Assembly: GCA_022419385.1 (NCBI GenBank)
Contig: JAJUBI010000007.1
Coordinates: 653,768 to 717,767 of the forward strand
DNA length: 64,000 bases
DNA from: Paraconiothyrium sp. Pb-2020
Lineage: Eukaryota; Ascomycota; Dothideomycetes; Pleosporales; Didymosphaeriaceae
Direction: 5' to 3'
Shown: in pieces, positions 31,260 to 42,923 of the stretch
How positions within the stretch are numbered: position 1 is the stretch's first letter
Layout of the letters: each line of letters opens with the position of its first letter
Made by a program: the position numbers and the translations under genes
The notes under the pieces: model-generated
Databases searched by the model: none
What the model was told of the DNA's origin: nothing
What the model saw: only the letters and a program-made list of their open reading frames with translations

Positions 31260-32910
31260 ATGGAGGGCTTCGACACCATTACCATGTCCTACTTGGCCGC
31301 GCCAATGTCACTCCAGAACGTAACCGCGCCCGACCACCTGCAGGCCCCCATGATGCCCATGGACCAGTTCGACCAGCGCTCTAATTACGACGCCGAGACC
31401 TTCGCCGGGTGAGCTGCTCGCCGCCATGAACCTCTCTCTGCTGACCTTTCTTCGCAGCAGCGAAGACGCCTTTGCCCAGCACCACATCCAGCCGCCGCCG
31501 CGCCTGCAGCGCTTCCCGAGCGCCTACGACGACCCCTTCTCCGACGTGCTGAGCACCTACGACCAGCCGCTGCAGCCAGACCCCAATGGCCTGCCCGAGA
31601 GCCCCAGCATCGAGCGCGACAACAAGCTGCTCAGCTTCTCGCTCCCCAGCGTCCCCTACACCCTGCTCAACTATGTCGCCCAACGCGTCTCCATATCCAT
31701 GTCTGCCCAGCTCCACGGCATGTTCTTCCTCGCCGAATCGCCCTGGGCCTCTGCTGGCGACGTCGCCGCAGCCCCGACCGAGTTGACTTGTTACCGCCGC
31801 AATCTCTTCCAGATCACCGGCACCGTCACCCTACCTCGAAGCCTCCAGTTTCTCCTGACCGACCAAGGAGACCAACTGCCCATCATCGGACAGGAGCTTA
31901 CCATATCCGCGACCGAGTCACTCGAGGGAAATCCCGTCAAAATAATCTCTGTGCCGTGGAAAACCCCTGCGACCACTGCTGCAGTCGCCGAGGACAAGAC
32001 GGAGAAAGAGCCCCCTTCGTTTCCACTCGATCTCAACAGTGGGCAAGACATGGACTCGGACTATGTCAATTTCCCCATCAGCTGGAAGAGACTGCAATTC
32101 AGAATCGCCACTGCCAATAACGGCCGGCGGAAGGAACTACAGCAGCATTTCGTCGTGAGGCTGAAAGTCGTGGCCATTCTTTCCAACGGTGCCAAGGTGC
32201 CAGTTTGTGAGGTGCACTCAGGTGCCGTTATCGTGCGCGGGCGCAGCCCAAGAAACTTCCAATCCCGCAAAGACATGCCAATCAGTGGGACAGGTGGTTC
32301 TATCCGCAAAGCTCACGCTTCGCACCAGCCGAGCAGGACACCAACAGGTGATACTCAGCAAACCAGTCATAGCAATACCAATGTCCAGACCACACCTGGT
32401 ACGACCAAAGCGATGGACACCCTCCAGCTCCCGTTCGATTTCACTTCGAATGATCCTATCCTGTCGCCCGAGTTCAGCCTGGACTGGAAAGTGCCTGCTG
32501 CCCCGATGACTGCTATTCCACCCGATCCAACGCCTCCACCGATAACGCCCTATGCGCGGTCAACTCCAGATCTATCTCGGAGTGGCGCACAGCTACAACA
32601 CGCAGTCATGGCGCCAGTTTCCCTATCTTTGACTGATGATGAGCCCAAGAAATCTGCATCTCCGTCCGAGCATCCAAAGAAGCGAGGCACTCCTGCGCGA
32701 CCGCCCTCCTTTTCTGTTGGTCTGATTAATAGTCCAGATGAAAGTGCAGATTTATTGTACGAGTATTTCCCCCTCGGATTGGATGACTGGATGCCGCCTG
32801 TCGATGCTGTCTACCGGCCACATGTTGTCCATCACACCAATCTCCCACCAGATCCGAAGGCGCTCGCGGTGAAGAGCAAGTCTAAACGATACTTTTCTGA
32901 TGCTTGGTGA
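31260..32910 (+). CDS. ron1: Ndt80/PhoG-like transcription factor, RON1
   Basis: Exons 31260-31408 and 31458-32910, 533 aa; intron 49 bp (GTGAGC, CTGAC branch, TTCGCAG) inside the Gly codon of FAG-SED. Residues about 120-290 match the NDT80/PhoG DNA-binding fold: ELTCYRRNLFQITGTVTLPR, VPWKTP, FPISWKRLQFRIATANNGRR, QQHFVVRLKVVAIL and VIVRGRSPRNFQSRKD, the last being the diagnostic basic loop. The C-terminal half is Ser/Pro/Thr-rich with an acidic/aromatic end (YEYFPLGLDDWMPP) that could activate transcription. In Trichoderma reesei, RON1 is the Ndt80-like activator of the GlcNAc cluster. The position here, between GH3 and hexokinase genes of that pathway, supports the same role. Nuclear. Confidence 0.9.
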
Positions 32911-35524
32911 TACACACTTATAGCCCGATACCCTGTCCTTCGGCGTTTCATGGTACGGACGATTTGCAATGATTTACGACGGTGTTGAACAACCCTCTGC
33001 GGCTTGTTTTGGACGTTTGGATTATCGGCGGTAGCGCTGGGTAGGAGGTCGGAACAGATCGCCCTAACAGTAGCTCAAGGATTGCGTGTCCAATTCCAAC
33101 CTTTCTGGATACCCCCGGGCATGAGGTTTTGAAAAGGATTTCGATCTGGCAACTGTGACGGGGTTACACGACCTAACCGTACGCCTCGGAACCCTTTGAC
33201 GCGTCCGAGAACCGACATATTGTGTTCTTGTCGTTGTACCATTCCTCTACTCCAACCTTGAAGTTGCAGTATTCACAATGACCTGGCGGAAAAGCTAGCA
33301 AGGTCCGATTCGGTGGAAACCCAGTTCGCGAGCTTTAAATCCCACGCAGTTCGTCAGGCCCTAATCAGGAAGAAATACGAGCGTTGTGGCCGGGTCCGCA
33401 AAATGAAGACTTGGAGGTTGCCCGAATAAGGACGGTAGAGAGAGTGCATCAGAATAGCGAATGAAGGCTACATGTACACCTGGGTCTCTGAGAGGATTGC
33501 GTCTGCAAACAGCATAATATCCCAGTCTTAGTTTTGACTACGTATTGTTTTACATGTATGTGACAACGTTTTGTCTCGCATTCGGCATGAGATGCATGGC
33601 ATCTGGCAATGCCACCTCCGTCTCCGCCATAAGCAGCCCACAAAAGGATGGCGAATCACTGGGTTGAGTTTGCGTGCGTGCACTCATTGCAACGTCCGAG
33701 TCTTACCACCTTCTGTTGACATGACAGCTCACTACGCCTCACCGTAAGCTCATCAGTCGAGAACGGCCCTGCATGGCAACTTCCGTGAACGTTGGCGTAA
33801 ATCGATAGTATGGAATGTAGTTATCACGATGTGTGACCTGCGTCTCATCTATCAACAGAGCACCTTCCCTCCCCATGCGCAGCTGCGAATAGAGTACACG
33901 TACACCTTCCTCTCGTAGCAGACGCACAATTTTTCTGCGCATGATGGTTAACATCGGGGATGTGCAATACACTGTTTGCCGGTATCCCGACGTTTGGGCT
34001 GGATCTCCGAGGTTGAGTGGAGCATGTGGTCACCTCGGGTTGCATCGCGGGCGTCCATTATTGTATCGTATGCGGGAGAGTACATCACTACCACGACTAG
34101 GTTAGTTTAGCCGAGGCCAGGCCGAAGCGAGGTAAGAAGAAGCGGTCTATGCCTACGTGATGGACACTAACGGTTGGGTAGGGTGGAATTCGCCATGACA
34201 CTGAGTAGCCACGCGGAGTTATCGTAGGCGCAGGGAGCGTGGATATGAGCGTGGTAGCAAAAGCGCTGCGAGGGTGTAACCACAGACGGGCATTCATCTC
34301 CACCGACGGGCAGTGGAAGTCTTCATGTGGGTCCTGTAAACATGCGATAGAATATGTATCATCGTGGTCGTACTGCATGCACTACCGTCTCGAGACACAG
34401 TCGCCTGTTTTCGGGCCCTGCCTTGTTTCTTGTCGGTATGCTTCTCTTCTTTAGGCAATGTCGAGCATGCAACCACCTTTCTATGCCGCTGTGTTGCAAT
34501 ATGAGGCTGCATGTTTTCCATGAAAAGCGCTGCGACAATATGCGCACATTTCAGGGGTACGTCGAGGAAGGTCAAAACCCTGCTCTGTTCTCGCTGTCCA
34601 TATGGCAGCAGAAACTGAATAAATGTGCGCCCATCATGCAAGAACAACATTGTCTCGTGTTCACACATACAATATAGTAGGACACCAATGTCTCACTATG
34701 ACAGGCTGGCTTCGGTACGTGGCGCCTGTCACCTTGATGGGCACTACTGCTCACCATGTACTCGCCAGCCTTCTAGCATTCGGTGGCAAGGAAGGTGGCA
34801 GATGAGGGAACAGCATGTCCGAGTACGAGTTCCAATTGTGGTATCGATTCCAGCGCAGTACGCTGCGATGCGACTGTGCAGTGTGCAGTATCTGTCGAAA
34901 GAATGTATTCGTTGGTGGCTAAGATTAGAAGCAAGGAACTTTGTAAGAGGTAGAAGGCGGGGTTGTTCGATCGCTAGATCTAGCAAAAGCTTCGGAATAT
35001 ATGCTCCGAGCGATCTACGGTTACTTTGAGTGTGTCTGAATGGCCTGCCGGGTAGAGGTGGGAATATTCCGAGATAACGGTGGTCAAACGTCTCGGATAG
35101 ATATTTCGGCAATCATTCGTATGCATGTCGCGACTTCTTGTAGGCTTCTCGAAGGCTTGAAAGGAGCACAGATGAGAGCAAGTGAGACTTGGTGATATCA
35201 GTGTTTTTTTATTCAAATCTAAGGCCGAAGAGCCCCTGAAGAGGCCTGGTTACCATCCAAACGCCGTAGGGACCGTGCCCTTATGCATTTACCGCGCTCC
35301 TATGCTACCAAGATGCGCCGCATCTCATCGATGCCGTTCGTCGTCTCAATCATCAAGATGCAGGAAAAAAAAGAGTGCGAAGTGATGCAACTAAATGACA
35401 CCCAGTGTCTACACACCCCACGGTTGCGTCAGGACCGAACAAAACGAAACAAATGCTCCACCCCATGTATATACAGATAAACATTGCTCAGCGGGGTATT
35501 ATAGCTGCACTTCCAAAAACATAC
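32911..35524. other. Long intergenic region inside the GlcNAc cluster
   Basis: About 2.6 kb between RON1 (plus) and the hexokinase gene (minus), whose 3' ends converge. Many frames of 60-130 codons exist on both strands but none has domain-like sequence, consistent coding bias or splice partners. GC is lower than in the neighbouring genes. No tRNA or repeat was recognised. An unrecognised non-coding transcript is possible; nothing in the sequence proves it. Confidence 0.5.
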
Positions 35525-37251
35525 CTATGCTTCGAGACAGCATACTGCAACAGCAGCACCGAAGATGGCAGATTCAACGGCAATCTCGAGAGAAATCGCC
35601 CTAGGCTCCGCTCCAGAGGCGGCGGTCAACTCATCCAGGTGTGACTGGCAAAGCTCACGGAACAATGGATATTTTTCGATGATAGATCCGTTGCATCCAA
35701 TGGCCATCTTGCTAGCAGTGGCCGGTGTCAGACCCTCTGACGTTGTGCGAAGAATCCATAACGAGTGGATCCCGGCGGCTAGGAAGGCAGCTGCGCGGTG
35801 AGCAACGAGTTGGGAAATTTGTCGGACGAAGTGGATGTCGTTATAGCTAGGGGGCCTGCTGAGTGGGTGTTTTGTTTGGAACAGAGCAACGCCGTTGGTT
35901 AGGTTCTTGGACATGTCCATCTCTAAAGCTGCAATGGTACCGGCATCGAGCGAATACGCTTCGTTGAGTTTGTCCGGCAATTCTCCTCCGAACAGACCCG
36001 CCGTACGTACTGCCTCTACTATGATCAATCGGACAAGCTCTCCCAGGTAGCGGCCGCTAATCATGTGCTCAAAAGGCTGGAAATCCGGGCGAACATGGGC
36101 GTCGTTGAGCTGCTCGTCCCATCGTGTCATTGGGAATACGGTTTTACCGCCGAACATGCTGAGTTCGGTATTGACAAGAACGTGGGTCGCCTCGTCTCGC
36201 CATTTCTGCGGGTATCCTTTGTACTTGGAAGAAGCCAGAGTTGAGGTGGGGAGATGCACGGCAATGTTGAAGCCTGTGCCAAGAATAACGGCAAAGCGTG
36301 TTGCTGAGTCCTCGTACGCACGTGACAACAACGTTGCTGCCGAGTCATTGACTATCGAGTCTAGTCGCACAGGCAGGTTCTTGAGCAGTGTCAGCGTCAA
36401 TCGAAAGGAACCAGAGGACCAGTCCACTTACCCTCGTCCTGCAAGGGGCCATGATCAGCTCGCTCAGGTCTTGGCCAAGCGTGCCCTCAGTTGCACGGAA
36501 GCCTTTGCCCATGGCAAGAAGGTTGCCGGAGCGAGTTGATGTTTGCCTAACGACAGGTCAGTCGTGAACCAGGGCGCGGTTACGCGAGCACGTACTCGAT
36601 GGGAAAGGACCAGGCTAGGCCCATGGCGAAGGTGCCGGCGCCGTTAATCTTCTTCAGCTGCGGATCCGAGATGGCCGTCTCGATCTTTTCGGCCATCCAA
36701 TCGAAGAACTGCGTACCGCGGAGGTGTCGTACCGGGTTGTCGATCTTGTAGCTCTTCATGTTGACAATGCGCATGCTCTTGGCGACGGGCTGGTGGCCGT
36801 TTAGCTCCACGACAGCAACGCGGAAGGTAGAACCACCGACGTCCAGCGCCAGGTAAGTGCCCTGCTCGAGGCCGGTGGGGAGCTTGTGGTTGTATGAAGG
36901 CAGCATGCAAATGTCGCTTGCCTGTAGCTTTGGCGCAAACTGGTCATGCAGTCTCCCGGACATGTGCAGTAGCTGCGCAGGGTCCAGTGGAGCCTCAAGC
37001 AGGCGTTGGATCTCGCGCAACAAGTCGTCCAAAGACCGGTCATAGGTTCGCAGGGCATCGCGGGTGCGCTTCCGCGAGGGCAGCGAGGGCAGGACAGAAT
37101 GGATGAGCGAGGGCAACATGGCGAGACGTTCCAGAGCCGCGAGTAGGCTCTGCCAGAAATCAAACATGGGCTTCTTATACCAGCAGACGCGAGGCTGGTG
37201 AGCGGGGGGACTGCGGGCGTCGTGGGCGCAGTGGTTGTCGGGGACGGTCAT
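35525..37251 (-). CDS. hxk3: Hexokinase-family GlcNAc kinase
   Basis: Exons 37251-36596, 36546-36432 and 36379-35525, 541 aa; introns of 49 bp (GTACGT...CGTTAG) and 52 bp (GTAAGT, CTGAC branch, CTCAAG). Expected to phosphorylate GlcNAc to GlcNAc-6-P in the cytosol. Hexokinase fold motifs in order: GTYLALDVGGSTFRVAVVEL (phosphate 1), GLAWSFPIEQTST (sugar-binding region, divergent from the SFPxxQ loop of glucose hexokinases by its context), IVNDSAATLLSRAY (catalytic Asp), AVILGTGFNIAVHLP (phosphate 2), NTELSMFGG, and FEHMISGRYLGELVRLI. Placement between RON1 and the transporter, as in Trichoderma hxk3, supports GlcNAc specificity; the sequence alone does not exclude a glucose kinase. Transcribed in the same direction as the transporter. 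Confidence 0.9.
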
Positions 37252-38318
37252 ACGGCGGCTTTTGAAGCGTTTCAGCAGGTGGGAGGGTGGTAGATGGAGG
37301 TTGGACGACGGTGACAGCGGGGCCAGGTGGTCCTGAGGATTGATTGCAGGCGTATATCGAGATGTCGGGCGGTCAGGACAGCGCTACCACGCAAACCGTG
37401 GCATCCAGCGAGCGATGTCGCAAACGGCTCTTAAGCATGGTTGTACGGCTTATGGCATAATAGGGAGAGGGTCGTATCCGCTAAAGGCACACTTGGGAAA
37501 TCCTCCGGCAAGCAGACACGCAGACGGCCGAGCAGGTGTCCTTACAGCGGGGCTGGGGTGGGCTCTCAGGGCAGGCCGGGCAGAGGCGCCGTCCGACGGT
37601 GGGTGGGACGGCCAGGCACGCAGCACACGTAGCGAGAGGCAAGCGGTGCGTTTGCAGGGCGTGATGGCGAGATGCTGTGGTGGCCATGTTTCGCGGCGAG
37701 GATGCTACCGTTACTCCAGCCTAGCCGCCTTGGGCCCACACACAGCGTCCCACGGCCAATGCGCCTAGCGCCCGCTCATCAGCCAGATTGGCGATCGCTC
37801 CAGGGCTGGCGAGCAGCCTCTCCGCCATTGAGCCGACTCCACGGCGTCGCATCCAGCCTCGAGTGCCCCGGTGCCTCTCGCGCCTGTGAAACGCGGACGA
37901 CAGAGTCCGGTGCAACCAGCCAAGCTCCCCCCAGGCTCCCCGATGCTTGTCTGCTCTCGCGAATCTGGGCGCGGCCACACCGAGAACGAGCACGCCCCTC
38001 CGTCCGTGTCCTGGTGCCGTGCCTGATCGCCGTCGCGGAATGCCATTGTGCACATACCGGGAGGTTCGCAGTCGAGTGGAGACAACGGTGGAAACTGCAC
38101 GCATCACTATGGCGACGACCGCCCAACAACACTGCGTGAGAACAAGATGCCAACGCCGGCGAATGCCTTGATAAAGGAAGGGATATCGCGCAGAGACCTC
38201 ATGCAAGCGCCGCTCGAGCCCATACAGGCCAATATAGCTCTGCCCAATCATGTACAAGAAAGCCCAAGGAAAGTGGTATCAACAGCCTGCTCCATCATTA
38301 TGAACATATTCAGCCTCT
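37252..38318. promoter_or_regulatory. Upstream region of the GlcNAc kinase and 3' flank of the transporter
   Basis: About 1.07 kb between two minus-strand cluster genes. GC-rich with overlapping frames up to 178 codons on both strands, none recognisable. Contains the kinase promoter by position. Confidence 0.5.
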
Positions 38319-39972
38319 TCAGGCCTTCTCCGTCACCACCTCGCCTGCGGGCACCACGTGCGCCTTGGCAGCCACCTCGTCGATGGTCTCGTCAGTGAAC
38401 TTGATGTCCTTCTCCAGCGCAACCGTGTCTTCGACCTTCCACAGGATGACCGGGAGCGCGATCAGCAGACTACCCGCAAGTAGGCCCCAGTTAGACGCGA
38501 ACATGTTCATGTAGGAAATCTTCCTGTCGTCCAATGCCCACGTGATGGCTCCACCGGCAGACTGGATGCCCTTGTAGAAGCCAGCGAAGTTGGCAAGCTT
38601 GCGTCCGTTGTTCGTGAGCGCACCCATGAACCTGTTGAGTGTTAGTCTTGTTTCCCGCAAACTCGCAGTGTCGGGACATACCAGTAAACGCACGTCTGCC
38701 ATGCAGCGTCGGAGAAGCCATAGAACATGTACAAGACAAAGGGACCTGCGAACCCAGGGTCGGTCCAGTCCTTTTTCGCGTTGAGGAATTCCGGCGCCAC
38801 ATCACCTACACCTGTACCAGGCTTGAGCGCCTCCGCCCATTCGCGAGTATAGGTTGTCTGGAATTTGTAACCGCAGCCCCAAACGATCATGATCAGAGCG
38901 AACAAGGCAGCCCATGCAATCTTGGCGCGCGTGGTACGGCGCACACCTTTGAAGTCGAGAGCGAAACCGAAGACGTAAGCACCGACGATCTGCATGGAAT
39001 AGTAAACCACGCCATTGAGAGCCCGAGTGCGCGTGTTGAAGTAGGAACCGTTGATTTCGGTGAAATGGTAGGCGTAGAACCAATTGGATGACAAGAACAT
39101 GGGAAACAGGGCCAAAATGTAGGGATCAGTGAAGAACGTCTCCCAGAGACCCATGATTTCTGAGGACCAAGATGGATGCTTCATAACGATGACCTTGGAG
39201 CCGTCATCGCGAATGACGTCCTTGGCGTCAACGAGCGTCCAAGAAAGGGCAGCGCCGACGAGGGTGAGAATCAGGAAACCCACGTAGGTTCCATCGCTGA
39301 CCGTCACGGCATCCGTGCTGTGGATACTTTGGCCCAGGGGGATCTGTGTCATAGGCGTCAGCTGCACGTTCACCACCGAACGTTCGGCGGGCGACTTACC
39401 AGGCTACCGATGACGGCGCCCAGATTGAAGATCATCCAGAACCACGAAATGTAGCGGCCCTTTGAGTTCTCTGGAGGATAGGACATCATGATGGCGCCTT
39501 GTGCGCACCAGAGCAGACCAGCGCACACGCCGAGAAGGGCGCCGGCGAAGGTGGTGAAGCCGAGATTCTTTGTGTGGTTGTAGCAGAGGAAGGAGCCGAC
39601 GTAGACGGAGTAGCCAATGCCGCCAAAGGACAGGGCGGTGCGGATGCCGAGCTTGTTGGTGAAGGTACCGGCAAAGAAGCCCACGACGGAGAAGGTGGAG
39701 TAGAGAGCCGTGTTGGCGTGGTTGTTGGCGGTCGCGTCCATCTGGCCACCGCCGCCCATTCCGTTGATTGCGTTGAACATGCCCGGACACATGAAGCACA
39801 CAAAGGACACGATGAGCAGCTGGACGGGCGGCGAGGCATACCAGGAGAACCTGCCGAGGATCTTCTTGTACTTCCACGAATGCGGCAGCTCGAGCACGCC
39901 GTGAGGCTCTGTGACCGAGGCCTCCGGGGAGGAGACGTCGTGCGAGGCGTTCTTGGTATCGACTTCGGCCAT
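38319..39972 (-). CDS. ngt1: UNC93/MFS-type membrane transporter, probable GlcNAc importer
   Basis: Exons 39972-39400, 39343-38682 and 38631-38319, 515 aa. Intron 1 is 56 bp (GTAAGT, CTGAC branch, GACACAG; a nearer CAG would make an impossible 38-bp intron). Intron 2 is 50 bp (GTATGT...CAACAG). About 11-12 hydrophobic helices are visible, starting LLIVSFVCFMCPGMFNAING, a typical DUF895/UNC93-like first helix, then GGIGYSVYVGSFLCYNH, GALLGVCAGLLWCAQGAIMM, WFWMIFNLGAVIGSL, and later ILALFPMFLSSNWFYAYHF. The C-terminus (about 45 residues) is cytosolic and charged. It is divergent from the deaminase gene and within the GlcNAc cluster. Candida NGT1 is the founding fungal GlcNAc transporter; orthology is inferred from context and fold, not proven. 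Confidence 0.85.
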
Positions 39973-40900
39973 GGTGCCGCACGACGGAGCACAGGTGGGA
40001 GAGTGTCAGGAGCAGGCGAGGCAAGAAGCAGCGGCGATTGCGCGTGGACGTGAGGCGTGAAAGGAGCGAGGATGGAGCGGCCATTTTAAGAATGTCAGCG
40101 AGGGCCTCTCTCGGCGCTATGCCCATGCGGGCGGCGTACAGTAGTGCTGGTGCACACGAGCAATTGGGACCCTGCCCCCGCGTCGTGCGCTGCGCAGGCT
40201 GCCAATGCGTGTCGTTTCATGGCGCCCGCCGTGCTGCTGGCCCCAGCCACTCGCCGCCCTGGACGCGCCGTCGACCATCCTACACAGTACACCTAGAAGG
40301 TACTGATAACGCCCCCGGACGAGGATCCACAGGCCAGGCCGGGGAGAGGGCTAGCGCCCGCCACTCTGCAACGTCGCGCGCTCGTTTGATGCGACCACAC
40401 GTCCCATCGACGACTGCCATCCCCGCACACGATGCTCTCCTGAACGCCTGACAGCGATACGGCTATGCCTGCTGGGGCTGCTGCCCCCGGCGCCGTCTGC
40501 TCCTGCCGATAAGCGTCGCGCGGTGGTGAGAGCACCCTCATGGCGGCGTGGTATCGCATCGCACAGCGCCGTCGCTGGCGCCGTGTGTTACCACCCTCGC
40601 CTACCACCGCAGGCCGTCGTGCCGCAACGAGCCGGCCGCTGTGAGCTTCTGCGACGGCGTTGTCACCTTGCGCGACCGCATTCGCCCCGCCCGCCGTGAC
40701 AAAGGAGACCCTGAGCCCCAGCATGAGCATACCGCCCGCCCCGCCCATGACGTGAATCCCAACGTGAACGTGAACGCGAGCGCCGTGGAGAGTGATAAGT
40801 TCTGCGTGCCCGTCCTCTGCCCGTCCTGCGACGCCGTTGATCCTTCGAGCGACTTGCTGCACCACCTGGACACAGCATACACACGCAAACCCAGCTAACC
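39973..40900. promoter_or_regulatory. Shared divergent promoter ngt1 / nagB
   Basis: About 930 bp between divergent cluster genes. A single core CGCAAA (part of an Ndt80-type MSE, CRCAAA) lies near 40885-40890, just before the deaminase start. One six-base hit is not significant alone. No other motif is clear. Confidence 0.4.
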
Positions 40901-42252
40901 ATGTATGCATGCCCGCTTGGCTGCCCGTCTTGCAATTAGGCTGACCACGGCAGGCGCCTGATAGTCAGAGACGACCCGCAGACCGCTTCCAGGTACATTG
41001 CGGACTACATCATTGGTGCTTGCTTCCGACCCTTGCCATCCACAAAGCTTCTGCTAACGCCGCTGTTCAGAACGCATCAACACCTTCAATCCAAGCCCGG
41101 ACCGTCCCTTCGTCCTGGGTCTGCCTACGGGAAGTAGCCCTGTCTTGATATATCAACATCTCGTTCACCGCCACAAAGCGGGCGACATATCCTTCCGCCA
41201 TGTCGTCACTTTCAACATGGTGAGTCCTGTCGCGCGAGCCTCCATCACCCTTGCGTGCGGCTGTATGCGCCGGTGCCACGCCGCTCCCATGTTTCACTGG
41301 CTGATCAGCTGCAGGACGAGTATGTCGGAATCCCGCGAGAACACCCGGAAAGCTACCACAGCTTCATGTACAAGCATTTCTTCTCGCACGTCGACGTCCG
41401 GCCCGAGAACATAAACATTCTCAACGGCAATGCTCCCGACCTGGAAGCCGAATGTCAAGCATACGAGGACAAGATCGCCAACGTCGGAGGCATCGAGCTG
41501 TTCCTGGGCGGTATAGGACCCGATGGGCATATTGCCTTCAATGAGCCCGGCTCCAGTCTCAAGTCGCGGACCCGCGTGAAAACGCTTGCCTATGATACTA
41601 TCCTCGCCAATTCAAGATTCTTCGGCAATAATCTGGAACAGGTCCCCAGGATGGCCCTGACGGTTGGGGTCCAAACCGTATTGGATGTAAGCCTTCCGCC
41701 CAATGACCTCCAAAAGCAACGCTGATGTGTTTAAGGCCCGTGAAGTAGTCATCATCATCACTGGCGCGCACAAGGCGTTGGCTCTGCAGAAGTGCCTCGA
41801 AGAAGGCATCAACCACATGTGGACACTCTCGAGTCTTCAGCTGCACCCGCATCCGATGCTTGTTATTGATGAGGATGCCACCCTGGAACTCAAAGTCAAG
41901 ACCGTCAAAGTAAGCTCAGACGTCCTGCATTTCTCAGCCACCATCGCTGACTTTTGATTAGTACTTCAAAAGTATTGAGAAGGTCGCCACCGAACAGGGA
42001 TTCCGACAGATGCTTCCCAGGATCAAGAAGCGCGATTCTGTCCATGAAGAGGATGACTTCTTGTCTGCGCCCAAGCCCCAGCGCAATGAGCTCATGCTTG
42101 CCGTGCCGGCTCAAGACCTGTCCCGCTCAGCCAGCCCTGCGTTGGAGCCCATGAGCGCACGAATCTCCGATGACGAGGCAAACGGCTTCCGTGCCGTCGA
42201 TCTCAATAGCGAGCTGCAGTTTGGCCCCATGAGCGCCCGTGTCGCAGGTTAA
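40901..42252 (+). CDS. nagB: Glucosamine-6-phosphate deaminase/isomerase
   Basis: Six exons: 40901-40902, 40954-41015, 41071-41219, 41315-41686, 41736-41909 and 41962-42252; 1050 nt, 349 aa, exact frame. The start codon is split: AT at 40901-40902, intron GTATGC...GGCAG with a CTGAC branch, then G at 40954, giving M-R-L-I-V-R-D-D-P-Q, the normal N-terminus of this family. Converts glucosamine-6-P to fructose-6-P and ammonia. Motifs: LGLPTGSSPV (phosphate loop), VVTFNM-DEYVGIPREHPESY (catalytic Asp, across an intron), LGGIGPDGHIAFNEPGSS (Asp-His-Glu relay), and IIITGAHKALALQKCLEEG. The last 75 residues form a Ser/Pro/acidic extension absent from bacterial NagB, with PMSAR occurring twice. It is the last enzyme of the GlcNAc pathway and marks the cluster's right end. 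Confidence 0.93.
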
Positions 42253-42923
42253 TCAGAGGCGGAGAGATTGCCGAGGGTTTTGCCGGGGTACGGACATTCG
42301 TTTCACTTCAATCCTTCGTTCTGCCTATGGAGTTGGACACCGTCGTTCGCTAGGCGCAAGGCGAGGCTCTGCATTTGAGTTTTGGTTTGTAGATTTGATA
42401 CCGTAGAGTAGAGTAGGATGCGTCAACTGCGTAACTCGGACATAGGATCTTTCGTTAGTCGCATTTTCATAGAGGATGAGCATATCTTTAGGAATACCCT
42501 GTATAAAGTAGATTTTGTAATGCATACTGTATATATCTGTACGTCGATGCTGTGTTTTCGTGCGCGTACACATTGCAATGCACTCTTCTGAGTTGATAGA
42601 AGGGTGGATGAGCCCGCATCGTTGCATGTAGCCAATCACCAAAATCGAGGTTAGCGCTGGATGACCTCGAGGACGAGCACCTTCGCAGCGGAATCAAGCC
42701 ACGATCCTATCCTCAGTCTTGCTGGCGTCGCCAATGTCGAAGCTGGAGAAGAGAACCGTGAGTGGAGCGACGTGCACGTGCATCGCTCCACATGTACTTG
42801 CAGGTGCCGAGGCACGTCCTTTCCCCAGCTTCATGGATAAGCCTGCCCCGGCGCAACACACGACAACACGCCGTGGCAGCATGCGAAATCCCTCGTCGAG
42901 AGCGCACACACAGTCCTCTCAGC
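42253..42923. other. Intergenic region nagB / TMEM135-like gene
   Basis: About 670 bp, two plus-strand genes. 42253-42660 is AT-richer, likely nagB 3' UTR; the rest is promoter of the next gene. No credible coding frame. Confidence 0.5.

Noticed and set aside
30276..31285. Minus-strand frames opposite the GH3 3' end and RON1 leader.
   Set aside because: Shadow frames of coding and C-rich leader DNA; low-complexity Arg/Gly content.
37340..38257. Several 110-180-codon frames upstream of the GlcNAc kinase.
   Set aside because: Both strands open simultaneously in GC-rich DNA; no motif.
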